A stretch of DNA of 64,000 nucleotides from Cliona cf. orientalis (GCA_963930775.1 OZ005690.1:6246225-6310224), one strand, 5' to 3'. Counted from the stretch's first letter, positions 44,741-55,861 are shown. Translations and numbers: made by a program. The notes: generated from the sequence alone by a model not told the origin.

Positions 44741-45570
44741 GCTACGTGATCAACACTTATCTGAACCAAGCCCTAGCGAGGAACATACCACTATTAATAT
44801 AGCCCATGAATAGAATGATAAATACAAAAAATTGAGTGATCTGTGCTTGCATGTAGCTCGAGCTCCCATCAGCAGTCCCACAGACTTCATTAGCCTGAAG
44901 TATCTGATGTGATGATTATGTCAAGATTGAGGGTCATTGCTAATGAGTGCTGATTCCCCGTTCCAGCTGTGTGCATGCAGGCAAATATTTTTCACCCGAT
45001 ATTGTGCAACATTGCATCTGGATGCTTAAGATTAGCATGCATTCCATGCTTGTAACTTAGTGGGGTATGTGTGGACGATGAAGAGTATGCATGGGGATGG
45101 AGTCGCTTGGGTGAGGAGATTATCAGCATTGTGTAGGTGTCTTATATACGGAATATAAGAAGTTTGAATGACGAAAGTGTCCAAATAGGCACTTTTTTGC
45201 TCCTTTTTAACACAAATTATTTTCAGCTTCACACTCCACGCGGGAGGAAGTAGACTGTATTAAAAGGGAAGGAAACCAATAGATATCACTGATAAGACGG
45301 GTCTCAGAAGCCACCAGAAACAGTCTCGGCAGTTTAAAAATCAGTAAATGAATTTGGTTGTTTCCATATATAAGTCACAAAATAAGGCGTTTCGTGTGAA
45401 CTATACCTTGACTTGCAAGTTTCAAATGACATTATGGGCCCAGTATGTGGGGTTAGAGGTCAAATGTAATCCTATTATGATACTTGTTCCATTTCCAAGA
45501 AGAAAACTTTCCTAGCTAGATAATTCACAAATTTTACATTTTTTGACTGCTCCTGGCTGTTATTTATTAG
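44741..45570. other. ANAPC5 intron, nothing recognised
   Basis: AT-rich; from about 45340 the sequence parallels 51800-51990, i.e. the left margin of the duplicated unit ('acttgcaagtttcaaatgac' / 'cccagtatgtgg'). Confidence 0.4.
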
Positions 45571-45770
45571 GAAAACGAGCATTCAAAATTGCTTCTTCAC
45601 CTAAGTGAACACAACTTCATAGAAGCTCTTGAGAGATTGAGGCTGTGTCTAGGATCAATTGGTAGCAGTAGTGGAGAAGCCACACCTCAGCGGAGAGAGT
45701 TAGGTGGCGACCAAGAGATAGGCAAGGAAGCTCTCCAACTCACTCAGCTACATGGACAGTTTGGCCACAA
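45571..45770 (+). CDS. ANAPC5: ANAPC5, further downstream coding exon
   Basis: Acceptor TTATTTATTAG, donor CACAA|GTAAGG, 200 bases, entering in phase 0. It encodes 'EHSKLLLHLSEHNFIEALER' and 'EALQLTQLHGQFGHK', fitting vertebrate APC5 'YLSYLNNLRVQDVFSSTHSL' and 'ALNLAALHCRFGHY', the start of the TPR-like superhelix. Between this and the exon at 36296 about 70 residues of APC5 remain unaccounted for. A 1.1-kb transposon starts 9 bases into the following intron. A dead duplicate is at 51992-52191. Confidence 0.7.
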
Positions 45771-45778
45771 GTAAGGTA

Positions 45779-46864
45779 CAGTGCTACACAGCAAAAGAGT
45801 AAATTTTTTTCTAACTTTGCATGCACACTTATTATTACCTATAATAAATAGAAATATCACTTTTAGCAGCAGTATTAGTGTGCAAAGCGTCAAACAAAGA
45901 CCGCTCCGAAACAGAAGCTATGACGAATAATGACGTTCGTCTGGTATCACGTGCACAATACATAGCAATACAAACGATCAAAATCGCAAGATCGAAGGCT
46001 ATAGACAAGATGAGGTAAGTTTCTGAAGGTAGAGAATCGCTCTGGTATGTCTACTTCTACATAGTATTACCGTATATAGCTAATACGAGCGACAATCGGA
46101 CCGCCTAGTGAGGCAGTGACTGTCAACCCCACAAAAAAACTTCGGAGCATTAAAAAGGCTTTTGGGCTGCCTATTGTTACTATCTTACCTCGCTTTGACG
46201 CCTTAGAAGCTAAGCGCTCCACGCGTTCAACCCTAACAACTCTGTTTTCGCTGCCTTCTCGTTCTTAGATCGCCAGTGGGCGTGGTCAATAAAAACGTCA
46301 CTATTGTACACGTGCGTTGGGTACTACGTCATCAAGGCGGACTCCAACCCGTCTCAAGCACTCGGCGGAAACGTTTGCTTCCGGATTGGGCGTTTCCTGC
46401 AAAATATTCGCAGTTCCACATATACACCAGAACTATTGATGCATAAGGATGTATTGAGCACAATATTGACTCTTAACTAATACTTTCATGCAAGATTTGT
46501 GCCTAACATAAATAGACCATATTTTAGGCTATTTTGGTCAATATCTCCGTCACCCTTTGTAGTTAAGACTTCTTATTTGGCACAAAGATGCATCTAGTTG
46601 GTATCTATCTTCATCTCAAATCTGGATTCTTAACTATAATCCAATCCCGTGAAATGTGCCTAACATAAAAATTGGAAATTTTTGGCTATTTTTGCATGCT
46701 GAAGCCATATAGAAGGTGATATCAACATTCCGCTGCATATGTAGATAGTCCGTCCATTGACCTAACTGGGTATCAAATCAAATCTAGATACTTGCAAGAT
46801 TAACCACAAAACACTGCAAAAACCATACAGTGGTAAAAATCTACTCTCTTGCTGTGTAGCACTG
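45779..46864. mobile_element. 1.1-kb DNA element with CAGTGCTACACAGCA ends
   Basis: CAGTGCTACACAGCAAAAGA on the left and the reverse complement of the right end (CAGTGCTACACAGCAAGAGA) form termini of about 30 bases. The paralogous unit at 52.19-52.22 kb has no such insert at the same place ('agtatggtacagtgtactgt'), so the boundaries are supported by an empty site. The interior has a CpG-rich block and a repeated 'gtgcctaacataaa' motif but no recognised transposase. Confidence 0.85.
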
Positions 46865-47932
46865 TATAGTATACTGTATACGCGGGAATTGTTGCTAGAT
46901 AAAGTTTTGCCTAGCCCAGCTCTGTGTACCTTTGTATTACAGAAATGTTTGATGGAATGAATTTTCACCAATGCGATAAAGATCACCATTTTCTTTATAC
47001 AATCATTAACAAAAGATAGTACATTAGTATGATAAATTTATGCCAATGCAAGGAGACCAGGTTATGATATTCTTCTGGTGAAATTTCCACGTATACAGTG
47101 TAGTTTATAGTAATGCTTACTAGTATGTCAACGCCCTTGCGAGATGCTGCCTCGCTACTAGCGTGTGTTTGTCAAGTTACCTATGATTCCATGGTACTGC
47201 ACATTTAATTTGTGGTACATGTACGAGTTAAGGTAACAGTCAACAGGATATAAGGAAAACTTTCAGTTCACAACCATTGTAATATCCAAAATGATGTAAA
47301 TTGACCAAAAATATAATACTTTTAAAATTATAACAAAATTTTCCCAATACGATGGTTGTATTTTGCACAAGAGCTCTGATTGTTGTATAATTGTTGTAAT
47401 TTAAAACACGAGACAAAACCAATGACTCAAGGTAGTGCACCTTCTAAGGAGCCTCAGGCACTGTTCAGTGCTGAGCTCAAGCAGGTCACCAAGCCTCAAG
47501 CAAAGCAAGAGCCAATATCTGTTCTCATGCCACACAATATAATCAGGTAGATTCAATATCAATATTTGAGCAGAGCGAGAACATCGCCATTGCACACTTC
47601 TTAGTGAAGAGTTAGAGCAGCTGCTAATTATTGGCCTGCAATGCAGTATCAAATGGTAGGTTCAAGGTTCATGTAGCTTTCATCTGCACACATGCACTGT
47701 ACTAGTGGACATGTTTAAATTTTCTCTGAGCATATATTGTTATAGCTTAGCATGCATATTAACTATATTTAATATCCTATTTAGATCTAGACATCACACA
47801 TACTTGTATTTGAATGATGTGCATAGATTTTTTAAACGAGAAACTGAGTGTGAAAACATAATAATGGAATCTAAATCAGCTGGATTATTAATTTGCAAAA
47901 GATCTTTTTGCTAATTAATATTATGTCAATGG
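46865..47932. repeat. Duplicated unit 1, segment upstream of the membrane-protein pseudogene
   Basis: Collinear with 52205-54007 and, in part, 61340-62163: 'cgggaattgttgctagataa', 'atccaaaatgatgtaaattg', then an R1 repeat fragment ('gagcagagcgagaacatcgc') and 'ggtaggttcaaggttcatgt'. No gene recognised. Confidence 0.7.
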
Positions 47933-49104
47933 TCATGATTGAATTATATTAGCCAGGTGGGAATCTTGAATATCTTCACGATAGTCTTCAGGGTGATCCA
48001 TCCTATGAGGCACTGTGGCATGATCCCCTGAATCCAAGAACTCATACTCGCTACTATTGCCACATATTCCACGGATTTTTGTCCTCAACGTCTTTAGCCC
48101 TCTACTAATTGCCTTGCTGTGCTTGAAGAGCCAATGCAATACCACAAATGTCATATAGACTAGTGGAACTAGAGCAACAACGAAAGAGAGTGTTGTCGAA
48201 AAGTAGATGAATTCAAATGCTCTTTCCTGGGCAATATAGAGACAGACCACTGTGCCATACCACAAGGCCACCATCGAGATCAAGGCCGGATCGATAATGT
48301 TGTAAATTGCCCATTGTTCCTTGTATGGCCTGATGAGAGAGATGATTATGGTGAAAGATATCAGCACTACGGTGCCAAAAGTGTACAAATACATGTTGAG
48401 GGAGAAAGCATAAAAGATAGACATAAATATCCGTACTCCTAAGTATGTGCTCATGACAAAACGACAATCTCTAGTGCCTGGTTGCGTTCCATCTTTAACC
48501 AACCTAGGTAGCAGTCAGCAAAAGTGTGGATCGCTGGATTCCTGATTCTACAGCAGTTTAGACAGCTTTGAAACCACTTGAAGGGGTAGAGAGCGAGAAA
48601 GAGTGTGGGAATAATGACACATGAACGAAACTACAATAGCAGTGATTCCATAAGGTAGATATTCTCTGCTAAAGTACCGTATGCTGGTATCGTAGTAGAG
48701 AAAAAGGCCGATCTTGTGGCCATGAATGTCGTGGAGTGTAGTCGGAATCAGTAAGGTAAAGGATACGCTGAGAAGCTTGGTGTATGAGAGTAAGAAAAAA
48801 GTGGAAAAGACATCCACCATTGAAGCTTGCATGCTCCAATTCTCCTCAAAGAACGTGAGGATATGTTCAATATGTTTCCATAGGCAGACAATAATTTTGG
48901 TATTTCTTGAGTGAAGTTCGATCAGGAAGTAAGTCAATACGATCAGAAAAAGTGAATAAAGAGTCAGCTGTATAGTCCAGTGCAAGTGTTAGTAACATCG
49001 GAATATCCAAACATATTGGCCCATAGAGTGTGCGAAAGAAATCCAGGTTCCATACTCCATACGCTGAAATCAAAAGCTGACTCACAATGTTAATGCTAGG
49101 GTAT
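47933..49104 (-). pseudogene. Cysteine-rich multipass membrane protein, copy 1 (truncated, frameshifted)
   Basis: The minus strand reads collinear with residues about 226-617 of the intact copy at 54008-55861, with high identity down to the C-terminus ('SSEYEFLDSGDHATVPHRMD'). The 5' part, including signal peptide, cysteine-rich ectodomain and first membrane segment, is missing: similarity stops abruptly at 49104, beside a GA microsatellite. Three small indels break the frame: near 48974 (one extra base after 'LALDYTA'), near 48622 (two-base loss after the 'GITAIVV' segment) and near 48497 (one-base loss at 'WFKDGT'). Not functional as read. Confidence 0.9.
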
Positions 49105-49135
49105 TCGAAATTTACTAAGAAAACAGAAAAAGACG

Positions 49136-49137
<2 letters not shown>

Positions 49138-49193
<56 letters not shown>

Positions 49194-49217
49194 GATGAGA
49201 TGAGATGAGATGAGATG
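49138..49217. repeat. Microsatellite (GA)n followed by (TGAGA)n
   Basis: About 26 GA dinucleotides, then six TGAGA pentamers. It sits just upstream of the point where the pseudogene loses its 5' half and may mark the rearrangement breakpoint. Confidence 0.95.
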
Positions 49218-49824
49218 AGGTAAGAGGAGAAACTTACATACATACATGCTGTCAACAGCTGTATCATCGTAGCAGTTTAAATTTGAAGGCTGAGCTGTAG
49301 AGATAAAGTTTGGGGAAGCAAATCAAAGGAGAGAGGGAGGAGGAGAAGAGAAAGAGGGGATGGGAGGGAGAGAGAGTGGATAAAGAAAGAGAGGGGGCAG
49401 AATCAGGGAGAAAGACAAAAATATGTAGCATGGAGAAGATAAGTAGCTAGTATTTATGACTACCCAAACCTTAGCAGAACAGCCTTTGAATCTAAATGTG
49501 ATATGGGAGGGGTGTACTTCGAACCAAATAGGTTCCGCTTAGTGTTCATGTATTATCTACTCTAAAAAATGTTCCAACTAAAGCCTACCTACATAGCATA
49601 CTCAGAACAGTCAACACCAAATTTAGCTAACTCAATGGATTACACACAATTTACTTTTGTTATTTTTAATGACTTCAGAGCTCTCTGCCTTCTTTCAGAC
49701 AGAATAAGCACTCTTCATATCTTCTCCGTTTTCAAATTTCAGCTGCAGCTGCCACTCGCTCATTAATATGCACATGCGTGGTTTTGACATCATTACAGTA
49801 TGTAGTGAACACTGGTGATCTATT
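49218..49824. other. No gene recognised
   Basis: Purine-rich at the left (gagaggga words), then AT-rich. It has no counterpart in the intact unit at the same position. Confidence 0.35.
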
Positions 49825-49976
49825 TGTAGTGAAGCTCACTACCCATACATTTCACTAAGAATAATTATAGTGAACCACCTTTATTAGTAGTGACCGTCAC
49901 TACCAATAGACTACATGGCAGTGAAAGGCAAAATAGTGACGGTCACTACCTCATGTAGTGACCATCACTAATCATT
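49825..49976. repeat. Cluster of TAGTGA-n-TCACTA palindromes
   Basis: Four short palindromes within 150 bases: GTAGTGAAGCTCACTAC, TAGTGACCGTCACTA, TAGTGACGGTCACTA and GTAGTGACCATCACTA, with isolated half-sites between. Function unknown. Confidence 0.7.
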
Positions 49977-50610
49977 TTTTACAGTGATATATACCTCAGT
50001 AATAACACACTGTGTGTTATTTCCATTAGTTCTGTGCAGAATGTAATAATTTGCACATCAGCATGCTAATTGGAATCACATCTGCTGTGTTGTTTGTGAT
50101 GTGCTATTTTATATAGCACACTGTGGTGCTGAGCATGTTGCCATTTTTACTGTGATGGTGTTATACTGACACAACAGATGTGCTATTATAAGGTATTAGC
50201 ACATCGAGTGCAACAGTAGCACGTTAAAATTATTAAAAATTGCACACCCATTTTTTCTGTGCAGTTGTCAGGTGAATAGGCAGTGGCTCTCAAGTGCTTA
50301 ATTCAGTTATAGTACAAGTCACAGAGACAGAGACAGGTGCCATTCCCTAGATAACCCACCTGCAAAGCACAGTAACTATGTGCATTTTCTCTTGAACTAC
50401 AGCTAATCTAATTATTCTATAGCTAATCTTATACTGAAACAACAACACTGAGGATTGAGAGTAGTGATGGATAAATAACCACCACTATCAAAATGATAAA
50501 CAAGCAAAGAACTATATCAGCAGATGGCCTACATCAAGTTTTCACCTGGACAAATAATTATTGTTTTTGAATATATGTACCTTGTGCTCTTCAAAACTTG
50601 CCAATAAAAA
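49977..50610. repeat. Unit 1 flank, no gene recognised
   Basis: 50410-50530 is collinear with 56040-56160 ('acaacactgaggattgagag', 'caccactatcaaaatgataa'), the 5' flank of the intact copy. 50520-50610 parallels 58620-58690. Confidence 0.6.
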
Positions 50611-51028
50611 TGTGACCTGCTATGAGAAAAGGGACCATTGGGAATATAAACTTTCATTTTCCAATAATAGGAAAAAAGATCGTTCAATTTTCTGTTTCTT
50701 AGTCGATTAGAAAATGTAGATTTTTTGCTTCATATTGATATACTATGTTTATATAGTAGGAACATGTGAACTGTAGTTACGGACACAATTATTTGCTCGG
50801 ATACATATAAATTCATACAGAATTTAATTAAAAATTTGTACTATCTGAAAAGTGAATGTATCTACCCGAGTACATAAAAATGGCCATAACTCCACTTGTG
50901 ATCAGTATTTTTGTTTGAAACTTGTACCATTGGATTCAGCATGCACACATAGGGCTATCAATCCATGCCAAAAACTCAATTTTTTTTGAAAAAATCCCCA
51001 ATGGTTCCTTTTCTCATAGCCAGTCACA
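50611..51028. mobile_element. MITE of family M1, second member
   Basis: TGTGACCTGCTATGAGAAAA plus 'gggaccattggg' on the left is mirrored by 'ccccaatggttccttttctc' plus 'atagccagtcaca' on the right. The end sequence is that of 11270-11673 (TATGAGAAAAGGGACCA). The paralogous locus at about 58680-58700 lacks the insert. Confidence 0.85.
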
Positions 51029-51991
51029 TATGATAATGAATAATCTCTTCCACCTAAGTCAAACCCTGTAGTTGTATAGTTGTACATGCATGCATAATTC
51101 ATAAATATTTAAAGTGTACTAACCTGTAGCTGGGGTGGTAATGGGCCTGGTCCTTTAACAATTTTTAGGATGCTGTTACCTATGAGAAGGTGTGCTCGAA
51201 AACCCAGGTGCAAACTGTTTGGAAGAAAAGAAATCGAGGGTGAAAGGGTTTGTATCATCGGAAGGAGGAATCCATCTATAGTATTCTTTTCCTTGGGTTC
51301 TAAATGATAGGGGATCCATGTCGTTGGCAGAAAGGTACACTTTGGTGTATGATTATCTCAGTAACAGTGCACGCACTCAGTGGTTGGATGACGCAGTTGA
51401 AGTCTGGGGAGTTTTCCAAACAAGTGAAACACTTGGGAGAAATCAGAATAGCAAAATGAGCATCTTAATTCATTTGAACCAAAGAGTTACTCACAGGCTG
51501 TGACGATGACTCTCTTTCCCCTTGATGTTATCTCTGTTTATCCAGTCGTTGATGCTGATTCGGAAGAGTGCTCATTTGATGAATTCTAGCGTCTCTTTCC
51601 TCTATTGATTCAATGGCTAGTCTATCATGTTGACTTGCACTCATTTGACCTATATTATAGCCTTTGCTCTGTCGTCAGATCAAACAAAACCAGGTGGATG
51701 AAGCTTAAAGTATTGGTCAGTTTGTGGGTGATCTACTTTTCTAAGTATGTCCTACACATAATACTATTAGGTGCAGTGTAGGTACTTTGTGCAATGTGAA
51801 ATAATCGAATATCATAGTGAGATTCTGAAGAGATAATAATTTCATTTGACCTCCAATCCCATAAACTGGGCCCACATTCGAAAATTGCATAGCACAATGG
51901 TAGTAAACCTTATTAATTTTTGTGACTTACTTAGGGAAACAACCAAATTCATGTACTAATATTCAGACTGCTCCTGGCTGTTATTTATTAT
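51029..51991. repeat. End of unit 1 and start of unit 2, no gene
   Basis: 51120-51700 parallels 58770-59290 ('gtagctggggtggtaatggg', 'aagggtttgtatcatcggaa'). 51707-51950 parallels 60265-60530. The short frames lie in these duplicated non-coding segments. Confidence 0.6.
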
Positions 51992-52191
51992 TAAAACGAG
52001 CATTCAAAATTGCTTCTTCGCCTAAGTGAGCACAACTTCATAGAAGCTCTTGAGAGATTGAGGCTGTGTCTAGGATCAATCGGTAGCAGTAGTGGAGAAG
52101 CCACACCTCAGCGGAGAGAGTTAGGCGGCGACCAAGAGATAGGCAAGGAAGCTCTCCAACTCACTCAGCTACATGGACAGTTTGGTCACAA
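51992..52191 (+). pseudogene. Dead duplicate of the ANAPC5 exon at 45571
   Basis: Nearly identical to 45571-45770 over its 200 bases, but the acceptor TTAG|GAA has become TTAT|TAA, which removes the splice AG and turns the first codon into a stop. The donor is also weaker (GTATGG). The remaining codons are almost unchanged, so the duplication is young. Confidence 0.85.
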
Positions 52192-53955
52192 GTATGGTAC
52201 AGTGTACTGTATACGCGTGAATTGTTTGCTAGATAAAGTTTTGCCTAGCCCAGCTATGTGTAACTTTGTATTGCAAAAACGTTTGGTGGAATGAATTTTC
52301 ACCAATGCGATAAAGATCACCATTTCCTCATTAACAAAAGATAGTACATTAGTATGATAAATTTATGCCAAGTAGACCAGGTTATGAAATTCTTCTCGTG
52401 AAATTTCCACGTATACAGTAGTTTATAGTAATGCTTACTAGTATGTCAACGCCCTTGCAAGATGCTGCCTCGCTACTCACGTGTGTTTGTCAAGTAATCT
52501 ATATGATTCCATGGTACTGCATATTATTTGTGGTACATGTAGGAGTTGTTAAGATAGCAGTCAACAGGATACAATTCATATTGAAAACTTTCAGTTCATA
52601 ACCATTGTAATATCCAAAATGATGTAAATTGACCAAAAATACAATAGTTTTTCAAATTATAACAAAATTTTACCAATACGATGGTTGTATTTAGCCACAA
52701 GAGCTCTGAATGTTGTAAATTGTTATAATTTAAAACACGAGACGAAACCAACAACTCAAGGTACTGCACCTTTTTAAGGAGCCTAGCTCAGGCCCTGTTC
52801 AGTGCTGAGCTCAAGCAGATCACCAAGCCTCGAGTGAAGCAAGAGCTGAGGTCTGTTCTCATGCCTGTCAATATGTGACCATCCACAAGAAAACCATGCA
52901 TAATGCGCTGAAAAAATTTGAGTTAAGGCCACCATTACCAACTACCACCTTTGAACTATTGCTCAAGCAAATTTGAAGTCTCTATAGCCCCATGTAGTCA
53001 TGGAGGTATGAGCAAAAATATATCAGGATCGCCCGTGCTAAAATTTTGAAAAAAATTGCAATGAACATTGCTGCATACGTTGCACATAGAAGTCCGTATA
53101 CTCCCCATTTATGGTAAATATGTGGCTCCGCCCACCAAGTCAGTGAGCCAGCTGGCTGCCAAAACGCTCGAACCACAGCAGCAGCCAATAGCCTTTCGAT
53201 GGAAATGAACAAGAAGACAAGCGTTTCTAAAGATTGTTAGTACAAAAATTCGATCAAAAAAGTGACTGGAGAGTTTTTCTGGCAGCTGTCGTGCTTGCCT
53301 ACCTGCAACTATGGCAACAGCTCCGTATCATGGATAGCCATGGCAATGTTAGCTACACGGCCAACTTCTTCAAGCCATAACTCGGTAAGTATATATAGCG
53401 TTCTAGAAGCTACGAAGCAGATTTTTGTGTAGAGGAATGATTCCTTTATCGATCTATACAAAAAAGTGAAAATTGATAGTTATCACCATAGATGACTATG
53501 TTGGCCTGTATCTCATATTGATATTCAGCGCATTATGCATGGTTTTCTTGTGGACGGTCACATATAGTCAGGTAGATTCAACATTTGAGCAGAGTGAGAA
53601 CATCACCATTGCACACTTCTTAGTGAAGAGTTTGAGCAGCTGCTATTGCATATTATTGGTCTGCAGTGCAGTGTTTAGTGAGGGGTATGTCACCATGGCC
53701 AACGCAATGATAGGTTCAAGGTTCATATGGCTTTCATCTGCACGCGTGTGCTGTACTAGTGGACATGTTTTGATTTTCTCTGAGCATGTATAGCTTATGT
53801 ATGCATAATAACCATGTTTAATATCCCATTGTTTAGACGTCAAACATACTTGTATTATGTTATGACGTGCACCGATTTTTTTTTATACAAGTAGCATCAA
53901 AAATTGAGTTATTTCAGTGTGAAAATGTAATAATGGAATCTGATCAGCTGGATTA
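52192..53955. repeat. Duplicated unit 2, segment upstream of the membrane-protein gene
   Basis: Collinear with 46865-47932 and 61340-62163, with an extra block at about 52875-53560 that splits the R1 repeat (left half ending near 52870, right half resuming near 53570 with 'caggtagattcaacatttga'). The insert has no recognised gene. Confidence 0.6.
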
Positions 53956-53961
53956 TTTATT
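53956..53961 (-). promoter_or_regulatory. Candidate polyadenylation signal of the membrane-protein gene
   Basis: AATAAA on the minus strand, 47 bases downstream of the stop codon at 54008. The corresponding spot in copy 1 has lost the hexamer. Confidence 0.5.
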
Positions 53962-54007
53962 TTGCAAAAATAATTATCAATATTTTTGCTAATGACTATG
54001 TCAGTGG

Positions 54008-55861
54008 TCATGATTGAATTACATTAGCCAGGTGGGAATCTTGAATATCTTCACTATCATAGTTTTCAGGGTGATCCATCCTATGAGGCACTGTGGCATG
54101 ATCCCCTGAATCCAAGAACTCATATTCACTACTGTTGCCACATATTCCACAGATTTTTGCCCTCAACATCTTTAGCCCTCTACTAATTGGCTTGCTGTGC
54201 TTGAAGAGCCAACGCAATACCACAAATATCATGTAGACTAGTGGAACTAGAGCAACGATGAAAGAGAGTGTTGCTGAAAAGTAGATATATTCAGTTGCTT
54301 TTTCCTGGGCAATATAGAGACAGATCACTGTACCGTACCACAAGGCCACCATCAAAATCAAGGCCGGATCGATGACATTGTAAATTGCCCATTGTTCCTT
54401 GTATGGCCTGATGAGAGAGATGATTATAGCGAAAGAAATCAGCACTACGGTGCCAAACGCGTACAAATACATGTTGAGGGAAAGAGCATAAAAGATATAC
54501 ATAAATATCCGTACTCCTAAGTACATGCTCATGACAAAACGACAATCTCTAGTGCCTGATTGCGTTCCATCCTTAAACCAACCTAGGTAGCAGTCAGCAA
54601 AAGTGTGGATCGCTGGGTTCCTGATTCTACAGCAGTTTAGACAGCTTTGAAACCACTTGAAGGGGTAGAGAGCGAGAAAGAGAGTGGGAATAATGACACA
54701 TATGAACAAAACTACAATAGCAGTGATTCCATAAGGTAGATGTTCTCTGCTAAAGTACCGTATGCTGGTATCGTAGTAGAGAAAAAGGCCAATCTTGTGG
54801 CCATGAATGTCGTGGAGTGTAGTCGGAATCAGCAAGGTAAAGGATACACTGAGAAGCTTGGTATATGAGAGTAAGAAAAAAGTGGAAAAGACATCCACCA
54901 TTGAAGCTTGCATGCTCCAATTCTCCTCAAAGAACGTGAGGATACGTTCAATATGTTTCCATAGGCAAACAATAATTTTGATATTTCTTGAGTGAAGTTC
55001 GATCAGCAAGTAAGTCAATACGATCAGAAAAAGTGAATAAAGGGCAGCTGTATAGTCCAGTGCAAGTGTTAGTAACATCGGAATATCCAAACATATTGGC
55101 CCATAGAGTGTGCGAAAGAAATCCAGGTTCCATACTCCATACGCTGAAATCAAAAGTCGACTCACAATGTTAATGCTAGGGTATTCTTGGATAGTACTAA
55201 GTATTGCCCTTATATTAAGTGGCTCAGCTATCCACTGACTGAAAATCACATAGGAACTGAGTTTCGGAGATGTAGCACTGATCTTGAACACCACAACTAA
55301 CACGTAAAACAAAGTAAGTGGTCCAAATGATGCAGCCAAAAATTTTGCTATGTTTTGAAATCGACTTGAAGAGCATTGGTGGCAGCTAAGATCATAGGAG
55401 TACACTCTTCGACTATATCCTGGCAGGCACTTTCCACACATTGTCCCATTCATATTCAAACGTTTGCACATCCATTCATTGAGTCTGGAAGGATGTTTGG
55501 GTACAGGATTGTATATGCCGTGTAGTGCTTGGAAACTACCAGTGCATCCAATGAAGCACTTCCCAACCTCAAACTGGCCTGTGTTAGTGTTTAGCGCCAT
55601 ACAGTGGCACCCAAGAATACGAACATCATTAGTGGTGTCGTTGCACAGAATAGCTCCATGCATGTCACTGCCACATTCACACCATTTAGAGGAAGCATTG
55701 AAGAACTGCCAGGTATAGTGACACTCAGGGTCAGAAGCATTATCACTAAGTCTTGTAGGTGGATGATTACCGTAGTTGAGAACATTGACAGATCCTGACT
55801 CTGTAAGGTACACATGAGCAAGTGTTGCGAAGCTCAGAAGAAGTTTGAACATTCCAGTCAT
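54008..55861 (-). CDS. Cysteine-rich multipass membrane protein, intact copy 2
   Basis: Uninterrupted 617-codon single-exon frame from ATG at 55861 (an alternative Met at codon 4). Signal peptide at residues 1-17 (FKLLLSFATLAHV). The ectodomain to about 170 has many cysteines (including 'WCECGSDMHGAILCND', 'CHCMALN', 'CFIGCTGSF', 'GTMCGKCLPGYSRR', 'SCHQCSSSRF') and several N-x-S/T sites. Then about eight hydrophobic segments: roughly 172-195, 262-288, 320-347, 376-400, 448-464, 466-484, 499-518 and 526-550, with 'FFLLSYTKLLSVSF' as a conserved signature. The cytoplasmic tail (about 555-617) is polar. It looks like a cell-surface receptor, adhesion or transport protein, but I know no characterised member, so no function is given. 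Sister copies lie at 47.9 and 62.2 kb, a distant decayed one at 21.7 kb. Confidence 0.88.
   Translation of the reverse strand: MTGMFKLLLSFATLAHVYLTESGSVNVLNYGNHPPTRLSDNASDPECHYTWQFFNASSKWCECGSDMHGAILCNDTTNDVRILGCHCMALNTNTGQFEVGKCFIGCTGSFQALHGIYNPVPKHPSRLNEWMCKRLNMNGTMCGKCLPGYSRRVYSYDLSCHQCSSSRFQNIAKFLAASFGPLTLFYVLVVVFKISATSPKLSSYVIFSQWIAEPLNIRAILSTIQEYPSINIVSRLLISAYGVWNLDFFRTLYGPICLDIPMLLTLALDYTAALYSLFLIVLTYLLIELHSRNIKIIVCLWKHIERILTFFEENWSMQASMVDVFSTFFLLSYTKLLSVSFTLLIPTTLHDIHGHKIGLFLYYDTSIRYFSREHLPYGITAIVVLFICVIIPTLFLALYPFKWFQSCLNCCRIRNPAIHTFADCYLGWFKDGTQSGTRDCRFVMSMYLGVRIFMYIFYALSLNMYLYAFGTVVLISFAIIISLIRPYKEQWAIYNVIDPALILMVALWYGTVICLYIAQEKATEYIYFSATLSFIVALVPLVYMIFVVLRWLFKHSKPISRGLKMLRAKICGICGNSSEYEFLDSGDHATVPHRMDHPENYDSEDIQDSHLANVIQS

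Noticed and set aside
49568-49766. 65-codon plus-strand frame
   Set aside because: No similarity, not shared with the other duplicated units, no splice context.
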